DNA of 27,006 bases from a virus. The stretch is taken from positions 1-27,006 of the IMG/VR virus record IMGVR_UViG_3300009502_000174. One strand, given 5' to 3'. Shown piece after piece: positions 1 to 5,892 of the stretch (positions within the stretch are counted from its first letter, which is position 1; every line of letters starts with the position of its first letter). Position numbers and translations under genes: made by a program. A model generated the notes under the pieces. The model saw nothing but the letters and a program-made list of their open reading frames with translations. It was not told the DNA's origin and ran no database searches.

Positions 1-3000
1 CAAGTGGAAGAGGAAGGCACTAAGTCAGGCAATGAGTCAGCACCAAGTAAAGAAAGTAAAAAAGAAACAGTGCAAATTCCTATAGGACATAGCTCTAAAG
101 CAAAGCAAGATATTCCTAGATATATGTATCATGATATTCCTCATGTTAGTCTTGAACAATCAGAGGGTTTAAAAGCTTATGATTTACGAAAAGGCGATAG
201 ACCAGCAGTAGATGTATTTAATAATGTTTCACCAGATGATAAGTTTATTTGGTTACGCCCAGAAAAAAAATATGACAGTTCTGTTAAAGTTGATATGAGT
301 AAATTGACTCCAGAAGATATGCGTATGGCTGGTGGTGAAGCTGAGTCAGTATTACATCATGGTAGTATTCCTGAGAGTGCCATTGTAAGGGAAAAGAAAT
401 CAGAATCTGAGGGGGGTGTGAAAGCAGTTGATCCGCAATCTGTTGAGAGTAAAGGAATTATTTCCCGACAAGTACCTGCGGAAGAGGAGTCTAAGGAAAC
501 TAATAATATTGATACTTTAAAATCTTATGGTGAAAAATTTAATACAGATAAAAAAAATAATATGAAAGTAGCAATGGATGCTTGGATAAAAATGGGGATT
601 CATTCACGTATATTAGATAATAAGATACCACAGTTTATTAGAGATGGAATAAAGAAAAAGGGTTCAGCCTTTCATTGGCAAAATCCAGATACTGGGGTAG
701 ACGAAATAATCATAAACCCTTATTCAAAAAATTGGGACGATCCTAAATGGTATGCAATTCATAATGGATCGGATGGGAATAAATTCTATTCATCGTCTGA
801 CCCCGCCCGCATGTTGTTACATGAGTATGCTCACTATTTATATGGGGATTCCCCCAGTGCAGAACATAATTTTATTAATGATCATCATTTTAAAAGTGTT
901 GTAAAGGAACAAGTTGGTGCATACGCTGCGTCAAATGTAAAAGAATTTATAGCGGAAGTTTATGTCGGATTGCAGACAGGAAAAAAATACTCTGATCAAA
1001 TTATGGATCATTATAATAGCTACAAACAAGATAACTTTCATTACTCAGAAAAAACAAAAGATCATAAAGCCACATTTGATAATTATCTTGCATGGAGAAA
1101 AACTAAAACAAAAGATAAGTTCACATACAAATCTACCAATCGTCCGATATGGATGGGCTTTGGGAGTGTGATTAAACAGGATTACACCAAGATCGATGAC
1201 AGAACATTTACAACTGAAAAAGAAATACCTGAAGAATTATGTGTTACGTTGGAGTTAGAAAAAGTATCAACGAAGGATGCAGACTTCAAAGAAGAAGAAC
1301 ACCCACGTGCTAAAGAAGGTGAGCATGGTGGGGAATTTGTTGCTAAGGGAGCAGGTGGTGGTGGAGCGTCTTCTAAATCTGAAGCGTCCCATGAAAGTAA
1401 AAAGACGGAGAAAATTCAAAAGACACCCAAGAGCAAGTATCTTTACCACGTGACGTTTACGAAAAATGTTTCTAAAATAAAAGAAAAGGGTCTTCTTCCT
1501 TTTCAAACTACCAACTGGAAAACAGGTGAAGGTAAAAGATATGGAGCGGGTGAAGTTTACGCATTTGAAAATGCACATGATGCTGTTCACTGGGCAGCTA
1601 AAATGGATTGGGATTTTAGAAAAGAGATTGGCGGGGAAAGCAAGGGTGGTATCTCTATTGTAAAAATAAAAAACAATGGTGATTGGAAAGAAGATACAAA
1701 TGATCCTCTGGCACACGTTGGTGGAAAGGGTAAATGGTTTAAGAGTGAGTCACGTGTAACACCAGAAGATGTTGTAGAGCACCTTCCTGTTAAACAAGAT
1801 TTGATAAAACGATATATAGCAGAAGAAGACTTGTCTGATGTATTTGAAAAAGAATCGAACGGCAGTGGATCGTCTTCAGAATTACACGAAGAAATTGAAC
1901 CACCTTCTAAAAATGTAATACACCCAGATACTGTTGCTAAGCTTGAAGCTGGCAAGAAACTTAAAATGTATCGAGCTATGCAACTCATTGATGGGAAACT
2001 ATATCCACCTATGTCTGCAATGATAGGAAATAAGTTAAGACCACCTATAGAAATTGGGAAGTGGGAGCAGTCAGTAGAAGCCCCAGAGCTTGCTGATAAG
2101 GAAGGTAAGTTTAAATTAGAAAAAGGCAATAAGAAGACAGTACCAGCAAGATACAATCCGTACTTTCATACATCTACTTCACCACTTAATGATCAATTTT
2201 CGGAGGCATACAACCGACCAAATTTGGTTGTTGTTGAAGTGGAAATACCAGAGAGTGAATTAACAAGTGGCTATAAGGCAGAGAATGCAAAAGATGTAGT
2301 TGGTGAAGTGAATTGGCACTCTGGGGTTGTGAATACTAAATTACCAAAAGAGTCACAAAGGAAGATCATTTTGTCACGTTACTCAAAAGCAATTCGAGTT
2401 GTGCCCGATGATGAGGTGGCTAAAATTATTGCTCCTGCAATAAAGAAGAATAATGTTCCTGTTCCTGAGAACACTATAACACCATCTTTAAAAAAGGAAT
2501 TAATTAAGCGTGGTGTTAATGTTGTTCCAGCTCAGAAGATTGATCGCACAAAGAAAGTAACAGATTACCAATCCTTTTTTGACAGCTTCTTACAAAACAG
2601 AAAAACGATTGATGGGAAATCAGAAATAGCAAAAGCAAGTTATGTGGAGTCCACAAAGGAACGGCAGGACGTAGCGGAGGCTGTTGAGGATGAGGTTGCA
2701 GGTAGTATTGTGAATGCAGAACGCACAGCGGGTAACTCCCCATTTGATATTATTGTCGGCAACATTGCACTGGAGATTAAATCACTTATTGAAACTGATG
2801 TTGAACGTGTGCAGATGCGTAAAGATAGCAGGGAGAATAAAGAAGTTTTCTTAAAAGACAACCCTGATTTAATTGGTATGACAATTCTTGTTGATCGTAG
2901 AAACCCAGAGCCTGTTACAATTTATTTCAAGGAAGGTGTTGGTGCATTTCGTGTCGGCAGTATGGAGAAGATCGAAGCACCATCATTAAAAGAAGCATTG

Positions 3001-3462
3001 CTGAAAATACCATTGATCGGCAGTCATGTAAAAGAAGTAGAGAACCAAATCTTGTTTGACAGCTTCTTACAAAACAGAAAAACAAAGGACAAATTAAGCA
3101 CTATGAAATTTCAAGGATTAGATATCACCATCGAAAATGAAGTAGGATCACAAAGGCATTGGAAGTCAGCTACAGAGGAAGGTGTGATAACAATGAAAGT
3201 GCCCTATGGATATATAAATGGAACGGTGGGGGCTGATGGTGATGAGCTTGATTGTTTTGTCGGCAAGAGTCAGTATGCACCCAGTGCATTTATTGTACGA
3301 CAAATGAATGAGCAGGGGTATGATGAAGAGAAAGTTTTTCTGGGGTTCGATACAATTGAAGAAGCAAAGGAAGCTTACTTACAGCACGTGAATAAGGAAG
3401 CCATCATGGGTGACATCACCGAAATGGCTATGCACTTATTTAAGGCAACTCTTTACAATTAG
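1..3462 (+). CDS. Large multidomain phage head-region protein, 5' end missing (HExxH, ART-like, PD-(D/E)xK-like and InPase-like domains)
   Basis: The frame is open to the left edge, so the start is not visible; 1,152 residues are seen from position 4 (numbering used here). Visible segments: residues 33-130 begin with a YMYH motif and end in GSIPESAIV, resembling a degenerate ADP-ribosyltransferase (ART)/Tpt1-like fold. Residues about 170-390 carry HEYAH (H273, E274, H277), a zinc metallopeptidase signature, with E314 or E318 as possible third ligand. An HPRAKEG linker (433-439) of the type common in phage head proteins follows. Residues 476-605 open with YLYHVT, a second ART/Tpt1-like domain. 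Residues 640-840 contain YRAM (R657) and STS (724-726), which could be an R-S-E type ART. Residues 905-985 hold D915 and EIK (924-926), a PD-(D/E)xK-like pattern. Residues 1034-1152 match the phage InPase-like C-terminal domain (D1078, D1080, D1083). Position before the minor head gene suggests a portal-linked or head protein. Functions are inferred from motifs only. Confidence 0.75.
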   Translation, partial: QVEEEGTKSGNESAPSKESKKETVQIPIGHSSKAKQDIPRYMYHDIPHVSLEQSEGLKAYDLRKGDRPAVDVFNNVSPDDKFIWLRPEKKYDSSVKVDMSKLTPEDMRMAGGEAESVLHHGSIPESAIVREKKSESEGGVKAVDPQSVESKGIISRQVPAEEESKETNNIDTLKSYGEKFNTDKKNNMKVAMDAWIKMGIHSRILDNKIPQFIRDGIKKKGSAFHWQNPDTGVDEIIINPYSKNWDDPKWYAIHNGSDGNKFYSSSDPARMLLHEYAHYLYGDSPSAEHNFINDHHFKSVVKEQVGAYAASNVKEFIAEVYVGLQTGKKYSDQIMDHYNSYKQDNFHYSEKTKDHKATFDNYLAWRKTKTKDKFTYKSTNRPIWMGFGSVIKQDYTKIDDRTFTTEKEIPEELCVTLELEKVSTKDADFKEEEHPRAKEGEHGGEFVAKGAGGGGASSKSEASHESKKTEKIQKTPKSKYLYHVTFTKNVSKIKEKGLLPFQTTNWKTGEGKRYGAGEVYAFENAHDAVHWAAKMDWDFRKEIGGESKGGISIVKIKNNGDWKEDTNDPLAHVGGKGKWFKSESRVTPEDVVEHLPVKQDLIKRYIAEEDLSDVFEKESNGSGSSSELHEEIEPPSKNVIHPDTVAKLEAGKKLKMYRAMQLIDGKLYPPMSAMIGNKLRPPIEIGKWEQSVEAPELADKEGKFKLEKGNKKTVPARYNPYFHTSTSPLNDQFSEAYNRPNLVVVEVEIPESELTSGYKAENAKDVVGEVNWHSGVVNTKLPKESQRKIILSRYSKAIRVVPDDEVAKIIAPAIKKNNVPVPENTITPSLKKELIKRGVNVVPAQKIDRTKKVTDYQSFFDSFLQNRKTIDGKSEIAKASYVESTKERQDVAEAVEDEVAGSIVNAERTAGNSPFDIIVGNIALEIKSLIETDVERVQMRKDSRENKEVFLKDNPDLIGMTILVDRRNPEPVTIYFKEGVGAFRVGSMEKIEAPSLKEALLKIPLIGSHVKEVENQILFDSFLQNRKTKDKLSTMKFQGLDITIENEVGSQRHWKSATEEGVITMKVPYGYINGTVGADGDELDCFVGKSQYAPSAFIVRQMNEQGYDEEKVFLGFDTIEEAKEAYLQHVNKEAIMGDITEMAMHLFKATLYN
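2578..2606 (+). repeat. 29-bp direct repeat, left copy, before PD-(D/E)xK-like cassette
   Basis: This stretch is identical to 3055-3083 and encodes the peptide FDSFLQNRK. The two copies are 477 bp apart, exactly 159 codons, so they are in the same frame. They bracket the PD-(D/E)xK-like segment. Recombination between the copies would remove that segment without shifting the frame. Confidence 0.9.
3055..3083 (+). repeat. 29-bp direct repeat, right copy, before InPase-like domain
   Basis: This is a perfect copy of 2578-2606, again encoding FDSFLQNRK. It lies about 10 residues before the start of the C-terminal InPase-like domain. Sharing at nucleotide level, including third codon positions, points to recent duplication or recombination rather than convergent linker sequence. 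Confidence 0.9.
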
Positions 3463-3471
3463 GGGGGAAGT

Positions 3472-3519
3472 ATGATCGATTTTTTAATTGCTTTTGGAAT
3501 AGTAGTTGGGGGGGGATAG
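3472..3519 (+). CDS. Possible short membrane peptide ending at a G8 tract (candidate frameshift)
   Basis: The ATG at 3472 follows a purine-rich GGGGGAAG site and reads 15 residues (MIDFLIAFGIVVGGG) before a TAG at 3517. The stop comes just after eight consecutive G (3508-3515). A one-base backward slip on the G tract would join the frame that continues as IGTILLLKYLTYIL and runs without a stop into the next gene. That product would be about 108 residues with a clean N-terminal membrane helix. This may be a programmed frameshift, a phase-variable tract, a sequencing error, or a non-coding leftover. It is not confident as a stand-alone gene. Confidence 0.3.
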   Translation: MIDFLIAFGIVVGGG

Positions 3520-3581
3520 GAACAATATTACTTTTGAAATATTTAACATACATTTTATTTACTAAGGAGGGGAGAAAGAAT

Positions 3582-3797
3582 ATGAATCCATTTACAAGGG
3601 GGCTTCAGCGAAACAAAAATTCTACACAAAGTGAACTGATACGTTTAGAAGGAAAGCTTGATTTTGCTTTATTAAAAATTGCATGGTTGCAAGATGTGAT
3701 GGAGCTTCAGTTAGATGATATGAACTTACTGATGAAGCATCTTGGTTTAAAATTTAATAATGAGCCAGCTAAACGAGAAATCGTAAAGGATAAATAA
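3582..3797 (+). CDS. Small predicted helical/coiled-coil protein
   Basis: A 71-residue protein. The ATG at 3582 is chosen because AAGGAGG (3564-3570) lies upstream; a TTG at 3534 in the same frame would give a longer form but has no SD. After a basic N-terminus (RGLQRNKN), residues 18-55 form a leucine-rich amphipathic stretch (LIRLEGKLDFALLKIAWLQD), suggesting a coiled coil. The same frame upstream encodes hydrophobic residues that could be attached by a frameshift on the preceding G8 tract. In phages, a membrane helix plus short coiled coil is seen in various small accessory proteins, but I do not recognise this family. Function unknown. Confidence 0.6.
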   Translation: MNPFTRGLQRNKNSTQSELIRLEGKLDFALLKIAWLQDVMELQLDDMNLLMKHLGLKFNNEPAKREIVKDK

Positions 3798-3799
3798 CA

Positions 3800-4153
3800 A
3801 TGAGAGTATTGGGGACAATAACAAAGGAAGATATAAAAGAGTCAAAAAAGAAAAGACCCAAATTTGGGGATTCCTCTTCTTCCCCGATAAAATTCCCTAA
3901 GCTCAACAAGGGTGACAAGGTAGATATAATCTGGCTGGATGCATACAACCCACAGTTAATTTCTTGGGCTGAGGATGAAGAGATCATAAAAGCAATTAAC
4001 ACGGAAGACGCAACGGCAGAGAGCAGAGGTTATTTTTATTGTGAGTGTAAAGGACATATATACATCTACGGGGATAAACTGGATATCACTTACTCACGTG
4101 TAACAGGAATTCCTAAAGGTTGTATCATTAAAATAAAAAAGGAAAAGAAATGA
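3800..4153 (+). CDS. Small uncharacterised phage protein
   Basis: A 117-residue protein starting two bases after the previous stop. It has a lysine-rich N-terminal third (KKKRPK, then a serine/proline linker). A compact second half follows a pattern of alternating strands: KVDIIWLDAYNP, then GYFYCECKGHIYIYGDKLDITY and IPKGCIIKIKK. The motif of a beta strand followed by WLDA is, from memory, frequent in small phage early or accessory proteins that are otherwise uncharacterised. It overlaps the next gene by four bases (ATGA), implying translational coupling. No enzymatic residues are recognised. Confidence 0.65.
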   Translation: MRVLGTITKEDIKESKKKRPKFGDSSSSPIKFPKLNKGDKVDIIWLDAYNPQLISWAEDEEIIKAINTEDATAESRGYFYCECKGHIYIYGDKLDITYSRVTGIPKGCIIKIKKEKK

Positions 4154-4377
4154 TAGCTTACAAAGAAGTAATGGTTAAGCATTTTGAAATTGAGTTTATT
4201 AATTGTGATAAATGTGGAAAGGTGATTACTCCCGATAATACATTTGAGTACCAAGAGATTTATCGGATACATTTTTGGGGAGGGTATGGTAGTGTATTTG
4301 GTGATGGGACAGAAGTAGATTTGTCTTTTTGTCAGCATTGTTTGAAAGAATTGGTGGGGCAGTATGTTAAGGAATAA
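4150..4377 (+). CDS. Small Cys-pair (zinc-knuckle-like) protein
   Basis: A 75-residue protein whose ATG overlaps the previous stop (ATGA). Two CxxC pairs are present, CDKC near residues 19-22 and CQHC near residues 63-66, spaced as in a small zinc-binding fold. Between them sits an aromatic/glycine-rich segment (HFWGGYGSVFGDGTEVD). Small proteins of this pattern occur in phage genomes and are usually uncharacterised. It could be a regulator or a structural zinc protein; there is no DNA-binding helix I can point to. Its end overlaps the start of the following membrane micro-protein by 14 bases. Confidence 0.6.
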   Translation: MIAYKEVMVKHFEIEFINCDKCGKVITPDNTFEYQEIYRIHFWGGYGSVFGDGTEVDLSFCQHCLKELVGQYVKE

Positions 4378-4501
4378 TGGGAAAATAAAACCAAGCGTTT
4401 TTGAATTCATAAGAAGCTTCTCTGCTGAAGGTAAATTAATGACACTTCTTATTCTTTTATTAATGGTTGCTATTATTGTCAGGATACTGGTGGTGATTTA
4501 A
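4364..4501 (+). CDS. 45-residue single-helix membrane protein
   Basis: This short gene begins inside the end of the zinc-knuckle-like gene. Its ATG follows GGTGGGG. It ends with TAA whose last base is the first base of the ATG of the minor head gene (TAATG), so it fills the gap exactly and probably couples translation of its neighbours. The product has a basic N-terminus (MLRNNGKIK) and an uninterrupted hydrophobic segment from about residue 26 to the end (MTLLILLLMVAIIV, then RILVVI). This fits one transmembrane helix with the N-terminus in the cytoplasm. Location among head genes is unusual for a holin, but a small holin or anchor role is possible. Not a family I recognise. Confidence 0.6.
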   Translation: MLRNNGKIKPSVFEFIRSFSAEGKLMTLLILLLMVAIIVRILVVI

Positions 4502-5520
4502 TGTACACTCTTGTTGGCTTCTACGACAGCGGTAAAAAAGAGAAGATAAAAACCAAAAAGGGAACTGTTGCAAAAAAAGCAACAACTGAAAAAGAAGTAC
4601 CAAAGAAGGTAGATCGATTTGCAAAGGTGCGTGCAGTAGAGGCATCTGCATTTGAGAAAACCAAATCAGTTGAAACATTATATGCAAGCCAGCTGGTGAG
4701 TGTAGCGAAACAGATTGGGCAACTCATACAGCGTTACGATCCAGAAAAGCTTGATGATAATATTGAGTTGATCAAAGCCCTGTACAATTTTTCAAATCAG
4801 TTGACAGATTGGGCATTGCAGGTATCCAAGAAAGTTGTTTACCAATTAAATAATAATGATCTTCAGGCGTGGAATAAGCATAGTGAGCGGATGTCAGCAG
4901 GTGTGAGAAGGGAAGTGACTACATTCCCAGTTGATGCCCAGTTAAAAAAATACATGGATGATCAAGTTGAATTGATTAAATCCTTACCGATAGACGCTGC
5001 AAAAAGAATACATAAACTTGTATACAAAAATTTGTATGAAGGTACAGAGCGGGCGAAGGGATTAGCAAACCAGATAATGGAAACAGAAGGTGTTTCCAAG
5101 TCTAATGCGATGCGGATCGCACGCACAGAAATATCACGCATAGGCACTGGGTTGACAGAGGTGCGTGCTGAAAACTCAGGATTGGCTTGGTATATATGGC
5201 ACAGCTCCCATGATATACGCACACGTTTAAGCCATAAATTAATGAATAATGTTGTGTGCCGATGGGAAGAGCCACCGAATCCTGAAAAGTTATTTCAGGG
5301 TCGGAGTGAAGGTAAAATAAAGGTAGGAAAGCCTTACGATTCGTACCATAGTGGCAACACGTTCAATTGTCGCTGTTTTCCCTCCCCTGTAATTAGGATT
5401 AGTGATATCACTTTCCCAGCACAGGTATTTTATGATGGGAAATTGCGTACGATGAATCAAATGCAATTCGCCAAAATAGCAGAGGGTGAACTGGCTTATC
5501 CTGTGTCAAAAGTGGCGTGA
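4501..5520 (+). CDS. Minor head / head morphogenesis protein (SPP1 gp7 / Mu gpF type)
   Basis: A 339-residue protein. The C-terminal third has the layout of the phage Mu F-like domain (PF04233). It carries NAMRIARTEISRI, then WYIWHSSHDIRTRLSH, NNVVCRWEEPPNP, and the closing YHSGNTFNCRCFPSPVI with its Cys pair. The N-terminal half is lysine-rich and helical. Members of this family are minor capsid proteins, often ejected with DNA or bound at the portal vertex, and are usually encoded just after the portal. That supports the large upstream protein being portal-associated. The start overlaps the preceding micro-gene by one base. No deviations from the family are evident. Confidence 0.85.
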   Translation: MYTLVGFYDSGKKEKIKTKKGTVAKKATTEKEVPKKVDRFAKVRAVEASAFEKTKSVETLYASQLVSVAKQIGQLIQRYDPEKLDDNIELIKALYNFSNQLTDWALQVSKKVVYQLNNNDLQAWNKHSERMSAGVRREVTTFPVDAQLKKYMDDQVELIKSLPIDAAKRIHKLVYKNLYEGTERAKGLANQIMETEGVSKSNAMRIARTEISRIGTGLTEVRAENSGLAWYIWHSSHDIRTRLSHKLMNNVVCRWEEPPNPEKLFQGRSEGKIKVGKPYDSYHSGNTFNCRCFPSPVIRISDITFPAQVFYDGKLRTMNQMQFAKIAEGELAYPVSKVA

Positions 5521-5532
5521 AAATTAAAAATT

Positions 5533-5565
5533 ATATGTGATGCAATAAGGAATTTTGCAACATAT
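5533..5565 (+). terminator. Hairpin after the minor head gene (weak terminator-like)
   Basis: ATATGT and TGCAA on the left pair with TTGCA and ACATAT on the right, giving 11 base pairs with a two-base bulge and an eight-base loop, followed by an A/T-rich tail. It lies between the minor head gene and a promoter-like site. The T tail is broken, so it may be a weak terminator or an RNA-processing hairpin. Confidence 0.35.
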
Positions 5566-5585
5566 TTAATAAATTCAAATAGTTG

Positions 5586-5616
5586 TTGTGTTGTAGCGGT
5601 AGAAAAGAAGTATAAT
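5586..5616 (+). promoter_or_regulatory. Sigma70-like promoter before the capsid module
   Basis: A perfect TATAAT (5611-5616) lies 19 bases after TTGTGT (5586-5591). Spacing is slightly long and the -35 is imperfect. The 132-bp gap it occupies is the largest between 1 and 7596, and a hairpin precedes it. It would drive the small gene at 5653 and the protease-scaffold gene. Confidence 0.4.
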
Positions 5617-5652
5617 TCGCTTATTATAGAAGAACAATACAGGAGAATACCT

Positions 5653-5880
5653 ATGTTTTTGCACTTATTGAATATTGTTGATGGACGAGTTTGTGATGCA
5701 AGATTTAAAGGAAAAGATGCCCGTTCCGAAGAAGATGATAATATTATGAATTACAATTCAAGTGAATTGGAAACAATGAAAAGAAGGATTGCTGCAAATC
5801 AATCCTCTATATTTTCATTAGCTGAAATTGAAGCTGAGTTGAAAAAACGACAAGCTGAAAAAGAAAGTTTTCAAAAGTAA
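5653..5880 (+). CDS. Small uncharacterised protein before the protease-scaffold gene
   Basis: A 75-residue protein with AGGAG seven bases before its ATG. The N-terminal half (LLNIVDGRVCDARFKGKDAR) is mixed. The C-terminal half is strongly helical and charged (MKRRIAANQSSIFSLAEIEAELKKRQAEKE), suggesting a short coiled coil. It is the first gene after the promoter-like site at 5586-5616 and stops 12 bases before the next start. I do not recognise it. Its position hints at a role in early capsid assembly, but no sequence feature proves this. Confidence 0.6.
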   Translation: MFLHLLNIVDGRVCDARFKGKDARSEEDDNIMNYNSSELETMKRRIAANQSSIFSLAEIEAELKKRQAEKESFQK

Positions 5881-5892
5881 TAAGGGACATTG

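Noticed and set aside
962-1171. Second + strand open frame inside the left-edge gene
   Set aside because: Composition is Ile/Lys/Thr-rich without structure, no SD, and the overlapping frame carries the metallopeptidase-like domain.
1267-2861. Long open frames on the - strand opposite the large left-edge gene
   Set aside because: They lack SD sites and recognisable protein features, and lie wholly opposite a well-supported coding frame. Shadows.
2516-2861. Direct repeat as sign of a mobile intron or intein in the left-edge gene
   Set aside because: The segment between repeats is coding in frame, has no intein splice motifs (no Cys/Ser start or His-Asn end) and no intron-like RNA features. 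A domain cassette explains it better.
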